From Elusimicrobium minutum (GTDB lineage Bacteria; Elusimicrobiota; Elusimicrobia; Elusimicrobiales; UBA9959): a stretch of 64,000 nucleotides of DNA. The stretch lies in assembly GCA_020723765.1 (NCBI GenBank), contig DYIF01000005.1, forward strand, positions 64,713 to 128,712. The letters are read 5' to 3'. The notes beneath the pieces are model-generated. The model was not told where the DNA came from. It saw nothing but the letters and a program-made list of their open reading frames with translations, and made no database searches. The position numbers and the translations under genes are program-made. Shown here piece by piece: positions 25,240 through 33,780 of this stretch. Every line of letters starts with the position of its first letter. Position 1 is the stretch's first letter.

Positions 25240-26367
25240 ATGGCTCAAACGCTTGAATTTAAAGACGCGGAAAACAAGATAAGCGAACTCATAAAATTAT
25301 CCGAAGAGATAAAAAACATATATTCCGTAACCGAAAAAAAAGAAAAAATAAAAGAAATAGAAGAGAAATCCAATTCTCAAGACTTCTGGTCCGATCAAAA
25401 ATCCGCCCAGCAAGCGGTAAAAGAAATGAACGACATGAAACAAAAAATATCCACCATAGAAGAAGCAAACAGACAAATAGAAGATTTTAAAGTTCATCTG
25501 GAACTCACCAGAGAAGCAAACGACACGGAAGAGTTAAAAGTATTATTCGAAGAATTAAAACATTTAGAAAGAAAACTAAAATCTTTAGAATTCGAGTTAA
25601 AACTCTCGGATCCCTTAGATAAAAGCGACGCCATACTTTCGATTCACGCGGGCGCCGGGGGAACGGAAGCATGCGACTGGGCGAGCATGATAATGAGAAT
25701 GTATATGAAATGGGCAAGCTCCAAAGGATTTCAATTCGTAATAACCGATATGATATCCGGAGAGGAGGCCGGAATTAAAAGCATGACCGCGTTTGTCAAA
25801 GGAAAATACGCCTACGGATATTTAAAAAGCGAAATAGGAGTTCATAGGCTCGTTAGAATTTCTCCTTTCGACGCCAACAAAAGAAGACACACGTCTTTTG
25901 CAAGCGTGGATGTCTTGGCGGATATAGAAGAAGACATAGACATAAAAATAGAAGACAAAGACATAGAGATGGAAACCTACAGAGCCGGCGGACACGGCGG
26001 GCAAAACGTAAACAAGGTGGAAACCGCGGTGAGGATAAGACACATACCGACGGGAATAGTGGTGGCATGCCAGGTTGAAAGATCTCAACATCAAAACAAA
26101 CTAAACGCTCTCAAAATGCTAAAAGCCAAACTTTACGAAATAGAAATGGATAAAAAAAGGTCTCAAATGGAAAAAAGATACGACGAAAAAGGAGACATAG
26201 GCTGGGGGTATCAGATAAGGTCTTATGTTTTTATGCCTTATCAGCTCGTAAAGGACTTAAGAACCGATTACGAAACCTCGCAGGTTGAAGATGTTTTAAA
26301 CGGCAAATTGGACGATTTTATGCATAGTTATTTAAGCTGGAAGGCCAAACAAAAATCCAAAAACTAA
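25240..26367 (+). CDS. prfB: Peptide chain release factor 2, without programmed frameshift
   Basis: RF2 of 375 aa, recognising UGA and UAA stop codons. The SPF tripeptide that reads the second and third stop-codon bases is in RISPFDANK, and GGQ, the catalytic peptidyl-tRNA hydrolysis motif, is in [11 protein letters not shown] near residue 250. The whole N-terminal helical domain is in one frame from the ATG, so the in-frame UGA with +1 frameshift that autoregulates prfB in many bacteria is absent. It is transcribed divergently from rpmI and followed 7 nt later by tatD. Confidence 0.96.
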   Translation: MAQTLEFKDAENKISELIKLSEEIKNIYSVTEKKEKIKEIEEKSNSQDFWSDQKSAQQAVKEMNDMKQKISTIEEANRQIEDFKVHLELTREANDTEELKVLFEELKHLERKLKSLEFELKLSDPLDKSDAILSIHAGAGGTEACDWASMIMRMYMKWASSKGFQFVITDMISGEEAGIKSMTAFVKGKYAYGYLKSEIGVHRLVRISPFDANKRRHTSFASVDVLADIEEDIDIKIEDKDIEMETYRAGGHGGQNVNKVETAVRIRHIPTGIVVACQVERSQHQNKLNALKMLKAKLYEIEMDKKRSQMEKRYDEKGDIGWGYQIRSYVFMPYQLVKDLRTDYETSQVEDVLNGKLDDFMHSYLSWKAKQKSKN

Positions 26368-26374
26368 CCCGTAT

Positions 26375-27148
26375 ATGATAGATTCTCATACTCACCTTTC
26401 GGACGAAAAATTCGATTCCGATAGAAACGAAGTAATAAAAAAATCGATATCTTTGGGAGTAAATATTTTTCTGGAAGTTTTATGTTCCGAAAAAGAATGG
26501 GATAGAAAAAAGTATTTCGATTCTTATCCGGATAATTTTTATTTTTCTTTCGGAATTCACCCGCATTATACAGACGAAAATACCCTTTCGAATTTAGAAA
26601 AATTAAAGCGCCAATTTTCCGACTCAAAATGCGTGGCGGTAGGAGAAATAGGCTTGGATTTATGGTACTACCCGGACAAACTAAAAGACCAGCTCAGTCT
26701 TTTGGAAAACCAGATATCCATAGCAAACGAATTAGATAAACCGACGATATTTCACATAAGAAACTCGAAATCAGGCAATGACGCTTACGACGAATTTTTC
26801 AATTTTATAAAAGGAAAGATTAAAAAAAGAGCAATAATACACTCTTTTTCAGCCAGAATGGAAGACGCGAAAAAAGCGGCGGATATGGGATTTTTAATAG
26901 GAGTAAACGCGACCGTAACTTATCCTAAAAACCACGAATTGAGACAAGCCCTAAAGACCGTGGGGATAGATAACATTCTTTGCGAAACCGATTCCCCATA
27001 CCTCCCCCCTCAAAGAATAAGAGGGAAAAGAAACGACCCCTCGAGCGTAAAAGATATAATACAATCGCTATCTCTATTAACCGACGAAAAAACCGAAAAA
27101 ATAGAGGAGAAAATTTCTAAAAACTTTTTTGATTTTATAAATCAATAG
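26375..27148 (+). CDS. tatD: TatD-family metal-dependent hydrolase
   Basis: Protein of 257 aa with an amidohydrolase-like TIM barrel. MIDSHTHL provides the first metal-binding histidines, FGIHPHY and VGEIGLDLWY the central block, and LCETDSPYLPP the C-terminal aspartate. TatD proteins are 3'-5' DNases/RNases or D-aminoacyl-tRNA hydrolases in quality control. It follows prfB closely and its stop overlaps the 3' end of the convergent gene at 27142 by 7 nt. No terminator is visible between the two. Confidence 0.93.
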   Translation: MIDSHTHLSDEKFDSDRNEVIKKSISLGVNIFLEVLCSEKEWDRKKYFDSYPDNFYFSFGIHPHYTDENTLSNLEKLKRQFSDSKCVAVGEIGLDLWYYPDKLKDQLSLLENQISIANELDKPTIFHIRNSKSGNDAYDEFFNFIKGKIKKRAIIHSFSARMEDAKKAADMGFLIGVNATVTYPKNHELRQALKTVGIDNILCETDSPYLPPQRIRGKRNDPSSVKDIIQSLSLLTDEKTEKIEEKISKNFFDFINQ

Positions 27149-27711
27149 ACTTTGATTATAGAAAAAGAAAGGTTTAACATATTGGAAGAGCCTATATCCA
27201 GATTTTTGCCGCTCATATTAAACATATGATTCCACTCCAAATTCGCTCCCCAGTCTAAACTTTTATATAATTTTTTCTTAAAACCGAAGCCCACTCTAAA
27301 ACCGCCCTCGGTAGAGGAAGAAGAAGAAAAAGAAGCGCTTTTTGGCTGTGACCAGTGATAAATTCCCGGACCAAAATAAATATATTTTTCTCTTTCAGAT
27401 AGCCCTAACCACGAAAACACAACCGGGGTAAAAGAAAATATTCTGATTTTCATATCGATTTTTCTGTTTTCATAATACCTGTGAGAAGAAATAAAAAATC
27501 CCAATGAAAGCGCATCGTCTATGTCTTTGACATACCCCCCCGAAAATCCGAATGCTTTTTTAAATCCGCTATCAGAGTCTCCGAAATCTCCGTAAACCGG
27601 GAAAGAAAAACCAGTATTTATAAAAACATATTTGCGAGAATCATTTATTTCTTCGGAGACGGAATTTGCCGTTAAAACAAGAAAAAGTAAAAATAAAAAC
27701 CTAAATTTCAT
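27142..27711 (-). CDS. Probable outer-membrane beta-barrel protein
   Basis: Protein of 189 aa with a signal peptide (about residues 1-18, ending near SVSEE) and then alternating strand-like segments rich in aromatic and glycine residues (KYVFINTGFSFPVYGDFG, FGFSGGYVKDIDDALSLGFFIS, YIYFGPGIYHW, GFRVGFGFKKKLY), ending in a hydrophobic strand with a terminal tyrosine. This is typical of a small eight-strand outer-membrane barrel. A serine run (SFSSSSSTEGG) is probably an exposed loop. It is the last gene of the ExeA-like operon, 4 nt after the glycosyltransferase gene, so a link to surface polysaccharide is possible. I do not recognise a named family. Confidence 0.65.
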   Translation of the reverse strand: MKFRFLFLLFLVLTANSVSEEINDSRKYVFINTGFSFPVYGDFGDSDSGFKKAFGFSGGYVKDIDDALSLGFFISSHRYYENRKIDMKIRIFSFTPVVFSWLGLSEREKYIYFGPGIYHWSQPKSASFSSSSSTEGGFRVGFGFKKKLYKSLDWGANLEWNHMFNMSGKNLDIGSSNMLNLSFSIIKVY

Positions 27712-27715
27712 AAAT

Positions 27716-28852
27716 TTAAATTTCTTTAACCCCGTCTATTTTATTTCTAGCCGTAACCATAACTATTACTATTATTATAAAAATTAAAAAGACCTCAAAA
27801 AAGCTCAATACAGTTTCGACAAATTCGTCTTTGACGACAACCCTCGCGGCTATTGAACCCAAAATTAAATTTAAAAGCGATATAAAGACCACCGCGCTTT
27901 TAACAGAAAAACCCACCGATAATAGCCTGTGGTGGAAATGGTCCTTGCCGGTGTATTCGAGCCACTCGGTTATATTTCTTACAAGCCCGTTCTTTATTCT
28001 CGAAACGGTTATGTATATTATGTCGAAAATGGGAATGGATAATATTATAATCGGAACGGATAAGGATATGAAAGGATTGTCAGAAGAATAAGAACCGTAG
28101 ATCCCAAGACAGGCAAGTATAAACCCTATAAGGGTTGAGCCACCGTCGCCTAAAAAAATTTTTGCGGGACTCCAGTTGTATATCAAAAAGCCGAATACCG
28201 AACCGCAAAGACTTGCCGTAATGAACATAACTTTGTACTGCGCGGTATTTACGGTAATTATTAAAAATATAACGCTTATTACAAGACCCATGGAGGCCGC
28301 AAGCCCGTCTATTCCGTCCATAAAATTAAAAGCGTTTATTATGCCGACTATCCATAAAACCGAAACGAGCCAGGAGATAATCTGGCCGTATAAACCCCAA
28401 CCTAAAGTATAAGTTATTTTAACTCCGCCGGCTACCACTATGCAAGCCGAAAGTACTTGAAAAAACAATCTTGATTTTGCGCTAAGTCCTTTAACATCGT
28501 CTATAAACCCGACTATAAAAATAACGCTCGAACCTATAAGTATAGAAATTATTTCCGATGAAAATTGAAAATTTCTAATAATAGTAAATATAAAAGCCAG
28601 ATATACGCCCAACCCGCCTATTCTCGGTACGGGTTTTAAATGAACCTTCCTCGAATCGGGGATATCTATCGCGTTTATTTTCCAAGCAAGCCTGAATATG
28701 AAAGGATAAGAAATATTAAAAATAAGAAAAGAAACCAAAAAAAGGTAAAGCCACCTTACCCCGCTTTCAAAACTCCATGCTGAAAAACCTCCCGGAGGAA
28801 TTATATATAAAAGGATGAAAAGAGAAACGAAAAGAGCTATTTTTCCAAACAT
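27716..28852 (-). CDS. Undecaprenyl-phosphate sugar-1-phosphate transferase (MraY/WecA/TagO family)
   Basis: Membrane protein of 378 aa with about ten or eleven transmembrane segments. VHLKPVPRIGGLGVYLAF, VGFIDDVKGLSAK, NAFNFMDGIDGLAASMG (catalytic aspartates) and KIFLGDGGSTLIGF are the conserved blocks. HFHHRLL near residue 310 is the cytoplasmic HxHH loop typical of WecA/TagO/RgpO rather than MraY. The enzyme probably moves GlcNAc-1-phosphate or a similar sugar onto undecaprenyl phosphate to begin a surface polymer. It overlaps the PIG-L deacetylase gene by 16 nt, suggesting a shared glycan pathway. Confidence 0.9.
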   Translation of the reverse strand: MFGKIALFVSLFILLYIIPPGGFSAWSFESGVRWLYLFLVSFLIFNISYPFIFRLAWKINAIDIPDSRKVHLKPVPRIGGLGVYLAFIFTIIRNFQFSSEIISILIGSSVIFIVGFIDDVKGLSAKSRLFFQVLSACIVVAGGVKITYTLGWGLYGQIISWLVSVLWIVGIINAFNFMDGIDGLAASMGLVISVIFLIITVNTAQYKVMFITASLCGSVFGFLIYNWSPAKIFLGDGGSTLIGFILACLGIYGSYSSDNPFISLSVPIIILSIPIFDIIYITVSRIKNGLVRNITEWLEYTGKDHFHHRLLSVGFSVKSAVVFISLLNLILGSIAARVVVKDEFVETVLSFFEVFLIFIIIVIVMVTARNKIDGVKEI

Positions 28853-29466
28853 ATGAGGTTTAAAAGGATTCTTTGAGCCATAAAAGCTTCCGCGTATTTT
28901 ACTCTCGCCTGATAACCCCTGAAAACCGCCGTGCTTTTTGCGCTTTCTATTATCGACAGATTTTCAACCCTTGTTTTATTTAATTGGGAAAAATGGGATT
29001 TTAAAAGCCTTATCTTCAAGTTTATATTTTCGGTTATGTCGAAAAAAATGTTTGGAGAAAAATCTATGGAGGTGGGCGTTTCGTAAAAAATAACGTTATT
29101 GGCGTATCTTGCGGCGGTTATTGTGGCTTTGGATACCGCCACATGATCCTGATGAGTATCGTTATGATAATTGACAATTATTAAATTCGGTTTAACTTTT
29201 TTTATTACCGATTCTATCTCTTCTATAAGCTCTCTGTTAAAAGAAACTTGAGTATCTTTAAAACTTCCCCATATTATTTTAGCGCCTATTAGACCGGCAG
29301 ATTTTTCCTGTTCTTTAACTCTTATTTTCCAATCCGCCCCGGCCTCTCCTTTAGTAGCGACATATATCGTTATATCGAATTTCTTTCGGGAAAATTTTAT
29401 CAAACTTCCGCCGCAACCGAATTCAAGATCGTCCGGGTGAGGCCCTATAACCAAAATCTTTTTCAT
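28837..29466 (-). CDS. PIG-L (LmbE-like) deacetylase
   Basis: Protein of 209 aa. GPHPDDLEFGCGG holds the zinc-binding AHPDD-type motif, with glycine in place of the usual alanine. HNDTHQDHVAVSKATITAAR holds the third zinc ligand. PIG-L enzymes remove acetyl groups from GlcNAc-linked substrates (GlcNAc-PI, mycothiol and bacillithiol precursors, sugar lipids). The neighbouring sugar-phosphate transferase suggests a polysaccharide or glycolipid GlcNAc substrate; bacillithiol synthesis (BshB1) is an alternative, but no bshA or bshC is seen. It overlaps the upstream ATPase stop by 4 nt. Confidence 0.88.
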   Translation of the reverse strand: MKKILVIGPHPDDLEFGCGGSLIKFSRKKFDITIYVATKGEAGADWKIRVKEQEKSAGLIGAKIIWGSFKDTQVSFNRELIEEIESVIKKVKPNLIIVNYHNDTHQDHVAVSKATITAARYANNVIFYETPTSIDFSPNIFFDITENINLKIRLLKSHFSQLNKTRVENLSIIESAKSTAVFRGYQARVKYAEAFMAQRILLNLICLEK

Positions 29467-30266
29467 ACCTCTCCTTTTATTCCGGCGTACGCTTCTTTTA
29501 TTATATCCGAATTTATTTTTTTCACTCCTTTTGAAAAAGCCGTAAGCAAAGCCATAGAAGCTATGTTATTTATCCACCTGGGTATTCCCCCGCTCAAATC
29601 GTACAAGGTATCGAAACATTCCTCTTCAAATATATCGTCTCTTCCGCTTATCTTTAATCTGTGAATGACATAACTTCTGGTCTCGTTTTTATCGAAAGGT
29701 CTGATATCGTAGCTTAAAAAAACCCGCTGTATCAATTGTTTATTGGAAGATATTCTATCGGAAAGCTCGCTCTGGCCGGACAAAATCAAAGTTAAAAGAG
29801 GTTTTGAGTTTATCTGGTAATTTAAAAGCATTCTCAATTCCTCAAATACACTTTCGGAGGTTATGCTTTGGGCCTCGTCTATTATCACAACGCAATACTT
29901 TCCGTCTCTATGAGTGTCTTTTAAAAACTTTTCGATTAAAATCAAAAGGTCAGCCTTATTATCCGGTAGTTTGTAACTTACTAAATTATGAGCTATCAAT
30001 TTTAATATTCCAAGCTCGTCCACGCCGGGATTGGAGACGAACGAAAAAACATATCCTTTTTTGGAGTAATCCGTTTCTATGGATTTTAAAACGAACGTTT
30101 TCCCGGTTCCATACGCACCGGTAATCACGGATAAAGGTTTTTTTTCATCTATAACATAAGAAACTCTCGAATAGGCTTCTTTATGAGAATCAGATTCAAA
30201 AAAAAACTCTCTCTCCGTAGTATTCTCAAAGGGTTTTCGCTTAAACCCGAAAAAATCAAGATACAT
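29463..30266 (-). CDS. ExeA-like AAA ATPase (secretion/polysaccharide locus type)
   Basis: Protein of 267 aa. MYLDFFGFKRKPFENTTEREFFF is the N-terminal signature of ExeA and the related ATPases of exosortase/polysaccharide loci. Walker A is GAYGTGKTF near residue 50, Walker B is VVIIDEAQ, and LSGGIPRWINNIASMAL is the C-terminal helical block. The C-terminal peptidoglycan-binding domain of true ExeA is absent. It heads an operon with PIG-L, WecA-like and barrel genes, so it may power or regulate assembly of a surface polymer. A TATAAT with an extended TGC lies 7 nt before the ATG. The start fits the family N-terminus exactly. Confidence 0.88.
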   Translation of the reverse strand: MYLDFFGFKRKPFENTTEREFFFESDSHKEAYSRVSYVIDEKKPLSVITGAYGTGKTFVLKSIETDYSKKGYVFSFVSNPGVDELGILKLIAHNLVSYKLPDNKADLLILIEKFLKDTHRDGKYCVVIIDEAQSITSESVFEELRMLLNYQINSKPLLTLILSGQSELSDRISSNKQLIQRVFLSYDIRPFDKNETRSYVIHRLKISGRDDIFEEECFDTLYDLSGGIPRWINNIASMALLTAFSKGVKKINSDIIKEAYAGIKGEV

Positions 30267-30273
30267 ACAATTT

Positions 30274-30279
30274 ATTATA
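30274..30279 (-). promoter_or_regulatory. Extended -10 promoter for the ExeA-like operon
   Basis: Minus-strand TGCTATAAT has an extended -10, with TTGAAA 19 bp upstream (30299-30304). The -10 ends 7 nt before the ATG and no Shine-Dalgarno sequence is present, so the mRNA is probably leaderless. Confidence 0.55.
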
Positions 30280-30402
30280 GCAAAAATAATAATTACGCTT
30301 TCAAAATTAAAAATTTCTTAAATTAACTCAAAAAATAAAATTAGGACTAAAGTACCCTTTTTTGTGGGACAAAAGATTCTTTATCTCTTAATCCTTTTAT
30401 GT

Positions 30403-30408
30403 TAAAAT
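30403..30408 (+). promoter_or_regulatory. Extended -10 promoter for the gene at 30443
   Basis: TGT-TAAAAT is an extended -10 element lying 34 nt before the ATG, with GGAGGG in between as the ribosome site. The -35 region is weak. Confidence 0.45.
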
Positions 30409-30442
30409 ATTAATTGTGGAAATATTAACACGGAGGGATAGT

Positions 30443-31294
30443 ATGAAATTAATGATAAGTGTTGTTTTGTTTTCTTTTTTAAATGCATATTCGCTTGAGT
30501 TTATAAATAAGAAAGAATTTGAGAATATAAAGTCTAATATTTCTATGCCAGAAACAAACGTTTCACCTAAAACTCTATCGAACAATTATGGTATAGCCGA
30601 GATTTCTAAACCACATCTTATAGCCAACGCGAGCAAAAAAATATTATTCGGTTACGTAAAAGACGACAATCAGTATAAAGAGTTCGTTGAAATGTATACT
30701 AAAATATTAAAGGATAATGGATTTAAAATATCTGAGATAAAAAGAGAAGGAGAAATGGCAATTATAACCTATCTTGCTCATAACGAAATGGGGATAAGAA
30801 GATTTATCGGAGACCAGCTTAATTATAACGCGAAAGACGACAAAGAGATAATAAAACTTATGGACGAGGTGGTTTCAAAACTGGAAGAAAACAATATGAA
30901 AGTGGTGGCAAAATATATAGTCAAAACCGATTTTTTAAGACCGACTTTTATGATTTACTATCTTACGGAAGTAAAAGATTTTCAGGAAAAAGAAATGAGA
31001 TTAAGACAACTTAAAAAAGGCGAGGACATAGATTTTGAACTTCTGGAAAATTCCGTAAAAATAATAAAAAAAGATTCAAGCTTTTCTATGCTTTATATCG
31101 GCAAAGAATTGGGGTTTGTATCAAAACTGGCCGTAGACGAGAATTCGGCTATTAAAAAACTTGAAGATTATAAACAGTTTTTAAAGGAAAACAAAAAAGA
31201 ATTTATAAATTATAATATAAAAAAATTGGACAAACCCTTTACTTCGGGAGAAGCCACTTTTAATTTTCTTTTAAATATTTATTTCTTCCAATAA
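30443..31294 (+). CDS. Secreted protein of unknown function
   Basis: The track begins at a GTG at 30416, but ATG at 30443 is preceded by GGAGGG and starts directly with a signal peptide (MKLMISVVLFSFLNAYSLE), so it is chosen; 283 aa. The mature part is rich in lysine, glutamate and isoleucine, predicted mixed alpha/beta, with no cysteines and no motif I recognise. It is first in a plus-strand block, 69 nt before lepB, which appears to have its own -10 and ribosome site. It is probably periplasmic or outer-surface. No function is proposed. Confidence 0.75.
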   Translation: MKLMISVVLFSFLNAYSLEFINKKEFENIKSNISMPETNVSPKTLSNNYGIAEISKPHLIANASKKILFGYVKDDNQYKEFVEMYTKILKDNGFKISEIKREGEMAIITYLAHNEMGIRRFIGDQLNYNAKDDKEIIKLMDEVVSKLEENNMKVVAKYIVKTDFLRPTFMIYYLTEVKDFQEKEMRLRQLKKGEDIDFELLENSVKIIKKDSSFSMLYIGKELGFVSKLAVDENSAIKKLEDYKQFLKENKKEFINYNIKKLDKPFTSGEATFNFLLNIYFFQ

Positions 31295-31339
31295 AGAAAA
31301 CCTTTCGACATCGATTAATAATAGCCCCATCTAATTTGG

Positions 31340-31357
31340 TATCATATTATTAAGGAG
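31340..31357 (+). promoter_or_regulatory. lepB promoter -10 and ribosome-binding site
   Basis: TGG-TATCAT at 31337-31345 resembles an extended -10; AAGGAG at 31352-31357 lies 6 nt before the lepB ATG. If TATCAT is the -10, the transcript would begin just before the ribosome site. An upstream start with readthrough from the preceding gene is also possible. Confidence 0.4.
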
Positions 31358-31363
31358 TTTATT

Positions 31364-32365
31364 ATGGAAGAAAAGCTTTTTGTCGTCGGAATAATCTCGG
31401 GAATATATCTTTTTTTTACGGAACATTTTAAAGACAAGAAAAAATTCGATACTCTAAGTTTTGCGGTTTTATGGCACAGAGTATTTCTCGCCATGGCCGG
31501 ATTTATAGTGGGATTTCTTTTAATGGTAATAATAGACAATAGGTTCGGAGAAATAGTAACCGCATCGTTTATAACTTTAAAACAATTTATGTTTGCCATG
31601 TTGTTTGCGGTAATCGGATGGTTTTATCCCAAAACGCCGTTTTTCGTCCCCGACGCGAAAATCGACGAAAAAACAAAACTTCCTAAATTCATAAAAACCG
31701 ACCGCGAATGGGGAGATACTTTTTTTACCGCTTTTGTTTTAGCTTCGATAGTAATGTATTGCTTCCTTCAAGCTTTTAAAATACCGAGCGGCTCTATGAG
31801 AAATACATTAATAGAAGGAGACCACCTTTTCGTAAACAAATTTATCTACGGCATAAGAATACCTTTTACTCAAAAAAAGGTTTTGAAAATTAAAGAGGTG
31901 AAAAGGGGAGACATAGTTGTTTTTAGGTTCCCAAGCGACGATCCGGACGAGTTTCACTGCGGAGGCAAACAATACGGGAAGGACTTTGTAAAAAGAGTAA
32001 TAGGTCTTCCGGGCGAAAAAATAGAGATGAGAAACGGGATACCTTTCATAAACGGGGTGGCTATAGGAGTAGAAAAATACGCTCAATATCTGGACGGCAA
32101 AAGAATGCCCGAACTGACCGACAAGGTCGAACAAAAAATAGTTCAGGAAATATGGGAAAAAAGGCAAAGCGGGAAATATTTTTCAGATTATGTAAGAGAC
32201 AACTTCGGACCGATAATAGTTCCGCCAAATTCTTATTTCGTTTTAGGAGACAATAGAGACAGATCCTGCGACTCGAGATACTGGGGTCCGGTTCCGGAAA
32301 AGGAAATAAAAGGCACTCCTTTGTTTATCTACTGGCCGCCGTCCAGAATCGGCCTTCCTAAATGA
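31364..32365 (+). CDS. lepB: Signal peptidase I
   Basis: Membrane Ser/Lys protease of 333 aa that removes Sec and Tat signal peptides. The N-terminal ~135 residues hold two or three hydrophobic segments before the catalytic domain. The nucleophile is in PSGSMRNTLIEGD, the general-base lysine in DFVKRVIGLPGE, and GDNRDRSCDSRYWG is box E. A charged stretch of ~45 residues (around KRMPELTDKVEQ) lies before box E, as in several Gram-negative enzymes. It overlaps metF by ATGA. It is distinct from the small His-type S24/S26 peptidase of the RiPP-like operon. Confidence 0.95.
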   Translation: MEEKLFVVGIISGIYLFFTEHFKDKKKFDTLSFAVLWHRVFLAMAGFIVGFLLMVIIDNRFGEIVTASFITLKQFMFAMLFAVIGWFYPKTPFFVPDAKIDEKTKLPKFIKTDREWGDTFFTAFVLASIVMYCFLQAFKIPSGSMRNTLIEGDHLFVNKFIYGIRIPFTQKKVLKIKEVKRGDIVVFRFPSDDPDEFHCGGKQYGKDFVKRVIGLPGEKIEMRNGIPFINGVAIGVEKYAQYLDGKRMPELTDKVEQKIVQEIWEKRQSGKYFSDYVRDNFGPIIVPPNSYFVLGDNRDRSCDSRYWGPVPEKEIKGTPLFIYWPPSRIGLPK

Positions 32366-33204
32366 AAATAATAGAGATACTCAAAAACAAAAAGACTTTG
32401 TCTTTCGAGTTTTTCCCGCCCAAAGGGGAAGAAGAGTTTGAGCTTTTTATAGAAACCGTCAAAGATCTAAAAATATACAATCCGGATTTTGTTTCGGTTA
32501 CAGACTCTCAAATATCCGCCAAGATGAAACACATCGCTTTATCCAAGTTTTTAAAAGAAAAGTTGAAGCTAAATCCGATGGTTCATCTTACCTGCATAAA
32601 TAACACTTCCAAAGAAATAAAAAATTCATTGGATGCCATAGAAGAAAACGGCATAAGAAACATACTCGCATTAAGAGGAGACAAAAAAAATTTTTCAAAA
32701 ACATCCGACGAGTTTAAACATTCGACGGATCTTTTAATCAAAATACCGAAAGAAAAATTTTCCTTAGCCGTAGCCGTCCATCCAGAAGGACATCCCGACG
32801 GATCGTTACCCGAGGAATTTTATTACCTTAAAATGAAAAGGGAACTGGGAGCGGAATTTGCGATAACCCAAATATTCTTCGACAATAATGTTTTTCTAAA
32901 GTTTAGAGACAGGGCGAAAAAAGAAACGGAAATGCCCATACTCTGCGGAATAATGGCCGTAACCACTCCTCAAATGATTGAGAATATACTTAAAAAAACT
33001 GGAAAAATAAAAATACCCAAAAAACTTTCAAAGATACTTAATATGAAACTTAACAATAAAGATTTTATCAAATACAGCATAGATTTTTCGACCGAACAAA
33101 TTTTGGAACTTTTAAAAAACGGGGCGGAAGGAATACATTTTTTTACTTTTAACAGAGCTTTCGCCGTAAAAAAAATAATAAAAAACATAGGGGAAAAGAG
33201 ATGA
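32362..33204 (+). CDS. metF: Methylenetetrahydrofolate reductase
   Basis: FAD-dependent TIM-barrel enzyme of 280 aa making 5-methyl-THF for methionine synthesis or C1 metabolism. LSFEFFPPKGEEE is the N-terminal signature, HLTCINNTSKEI and LALRGDKK the folate/FAD-site strands, and EFAITQIFFDNNVF and PILCGIMAV the later ones. It is slightly short for the family but complete. It overlaps lepB and the class II aldolase gene by 4 nt each. No methionine synthase is in the window. Confidence 0.95.
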   Translation: MKIIEILKNKKTLSFEFFPPKGEEEFELFIETVKDLKIYNPDFVSVTDSQISAKMKHIALSKFLKEKLKLNPMVHLTCINNTSKEIKNSLDAIEENGIRNILALRGDKKNFSKTSDEFKHSTDLLIKIPKEKFSLAVAVHPEGHPDGSLPEEFYYLKMKRELGAEFAITQIFFDNNVFLKFRDRAKKETEMPILCGIMAVTTPQMIENILKKTGKIKIPKKLSKILNMKLNNKDFIKYSIDFSTEQILELLKNGAEGIHFFTFNRAFAVKKIIKNIGEKR

Positions 33205-33779
33205 ACGATTTTGAAATAAAGAAAAAATTAATTAAGATTTGTAAAAAATTAAAAAATTTAAATATACTTCCCGGAACCAGCGGAAATTTAAGCGTAATAA
33301 AAAAGGATACGATATTTATAACGCCGAGCGGAATAAACAAAGAAGAATTGAAGCCGACCGATATATCTCAAATAACGATAAACGGCCATCTAATGAAAGG
33401 TCCCAAACAGTCTTCCGAGTATATGCTTCACACGCATATATACTCCAAAAGAAAAGACGTAAAAGCCATAATACACACTCACCCCCCTTATACCTTAGCC
33501 TATTCCATAACGGGATTAAAGCCGGATTACGATATTACCGTAGAATTTAAAATGGCAGTAGGAAAACTCGAATTTTGTCCTTTTATAACCCCCGGAACAC
33601 AAGAACTTGCTCAAAAAGCGGCGGAAAAATTAAAAGACTCGAATGTTCTGGTGCTTAGAAATCACGGACTTGTATGCGTTAGCGATAGCCTGGAAAAAGC
33701 GGCGGAAATGACCGAAGAAGTGGAAAACTTCTTTAAAATAAATTTTTTGGTTTCGATTTTAAAACAAATCAAAAGATAA
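33201..33779 (+). CDS. Class II aldolase/adducin family protein
   Basis: Protein of 192 aa. GTSGNLSVIKKDTIFITPSGI is the phosphate-binding part, HTHIYSKRKDVKAIIHTHPP provides zinc-binding histidines, and LRNHGLVCV holds another. Family members include L-fuculose-1-phosphate aldolase and methylthioribulose-1-phosphate dehydratase; the sequence does not let me choose. It shares a transcript with metF, so a role in methionine-related salvage is a thought rather than evidence. It converges with the histidine kinase gene, with only 1 nt between the stop codons. Confidence 0.88.
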   Translation: MNDFEIKKKLIKICKKLKNLNILPGTSGNLSVIKKDTIFITPSGINKEELKPTDISQITINGHLMKGPKQSSEYMLHTHIYSKRKDVKAIIHTHPPYTLAYSITGLKPDYDITVEFKMAVGKLEFCPFITPGTQELAQKAAEKLKDSNVLVLRNHGLVCVSDSLEKAAEMTEEVENFFKINFLVSILKQIKR

Positions 33780-33780
33780 C

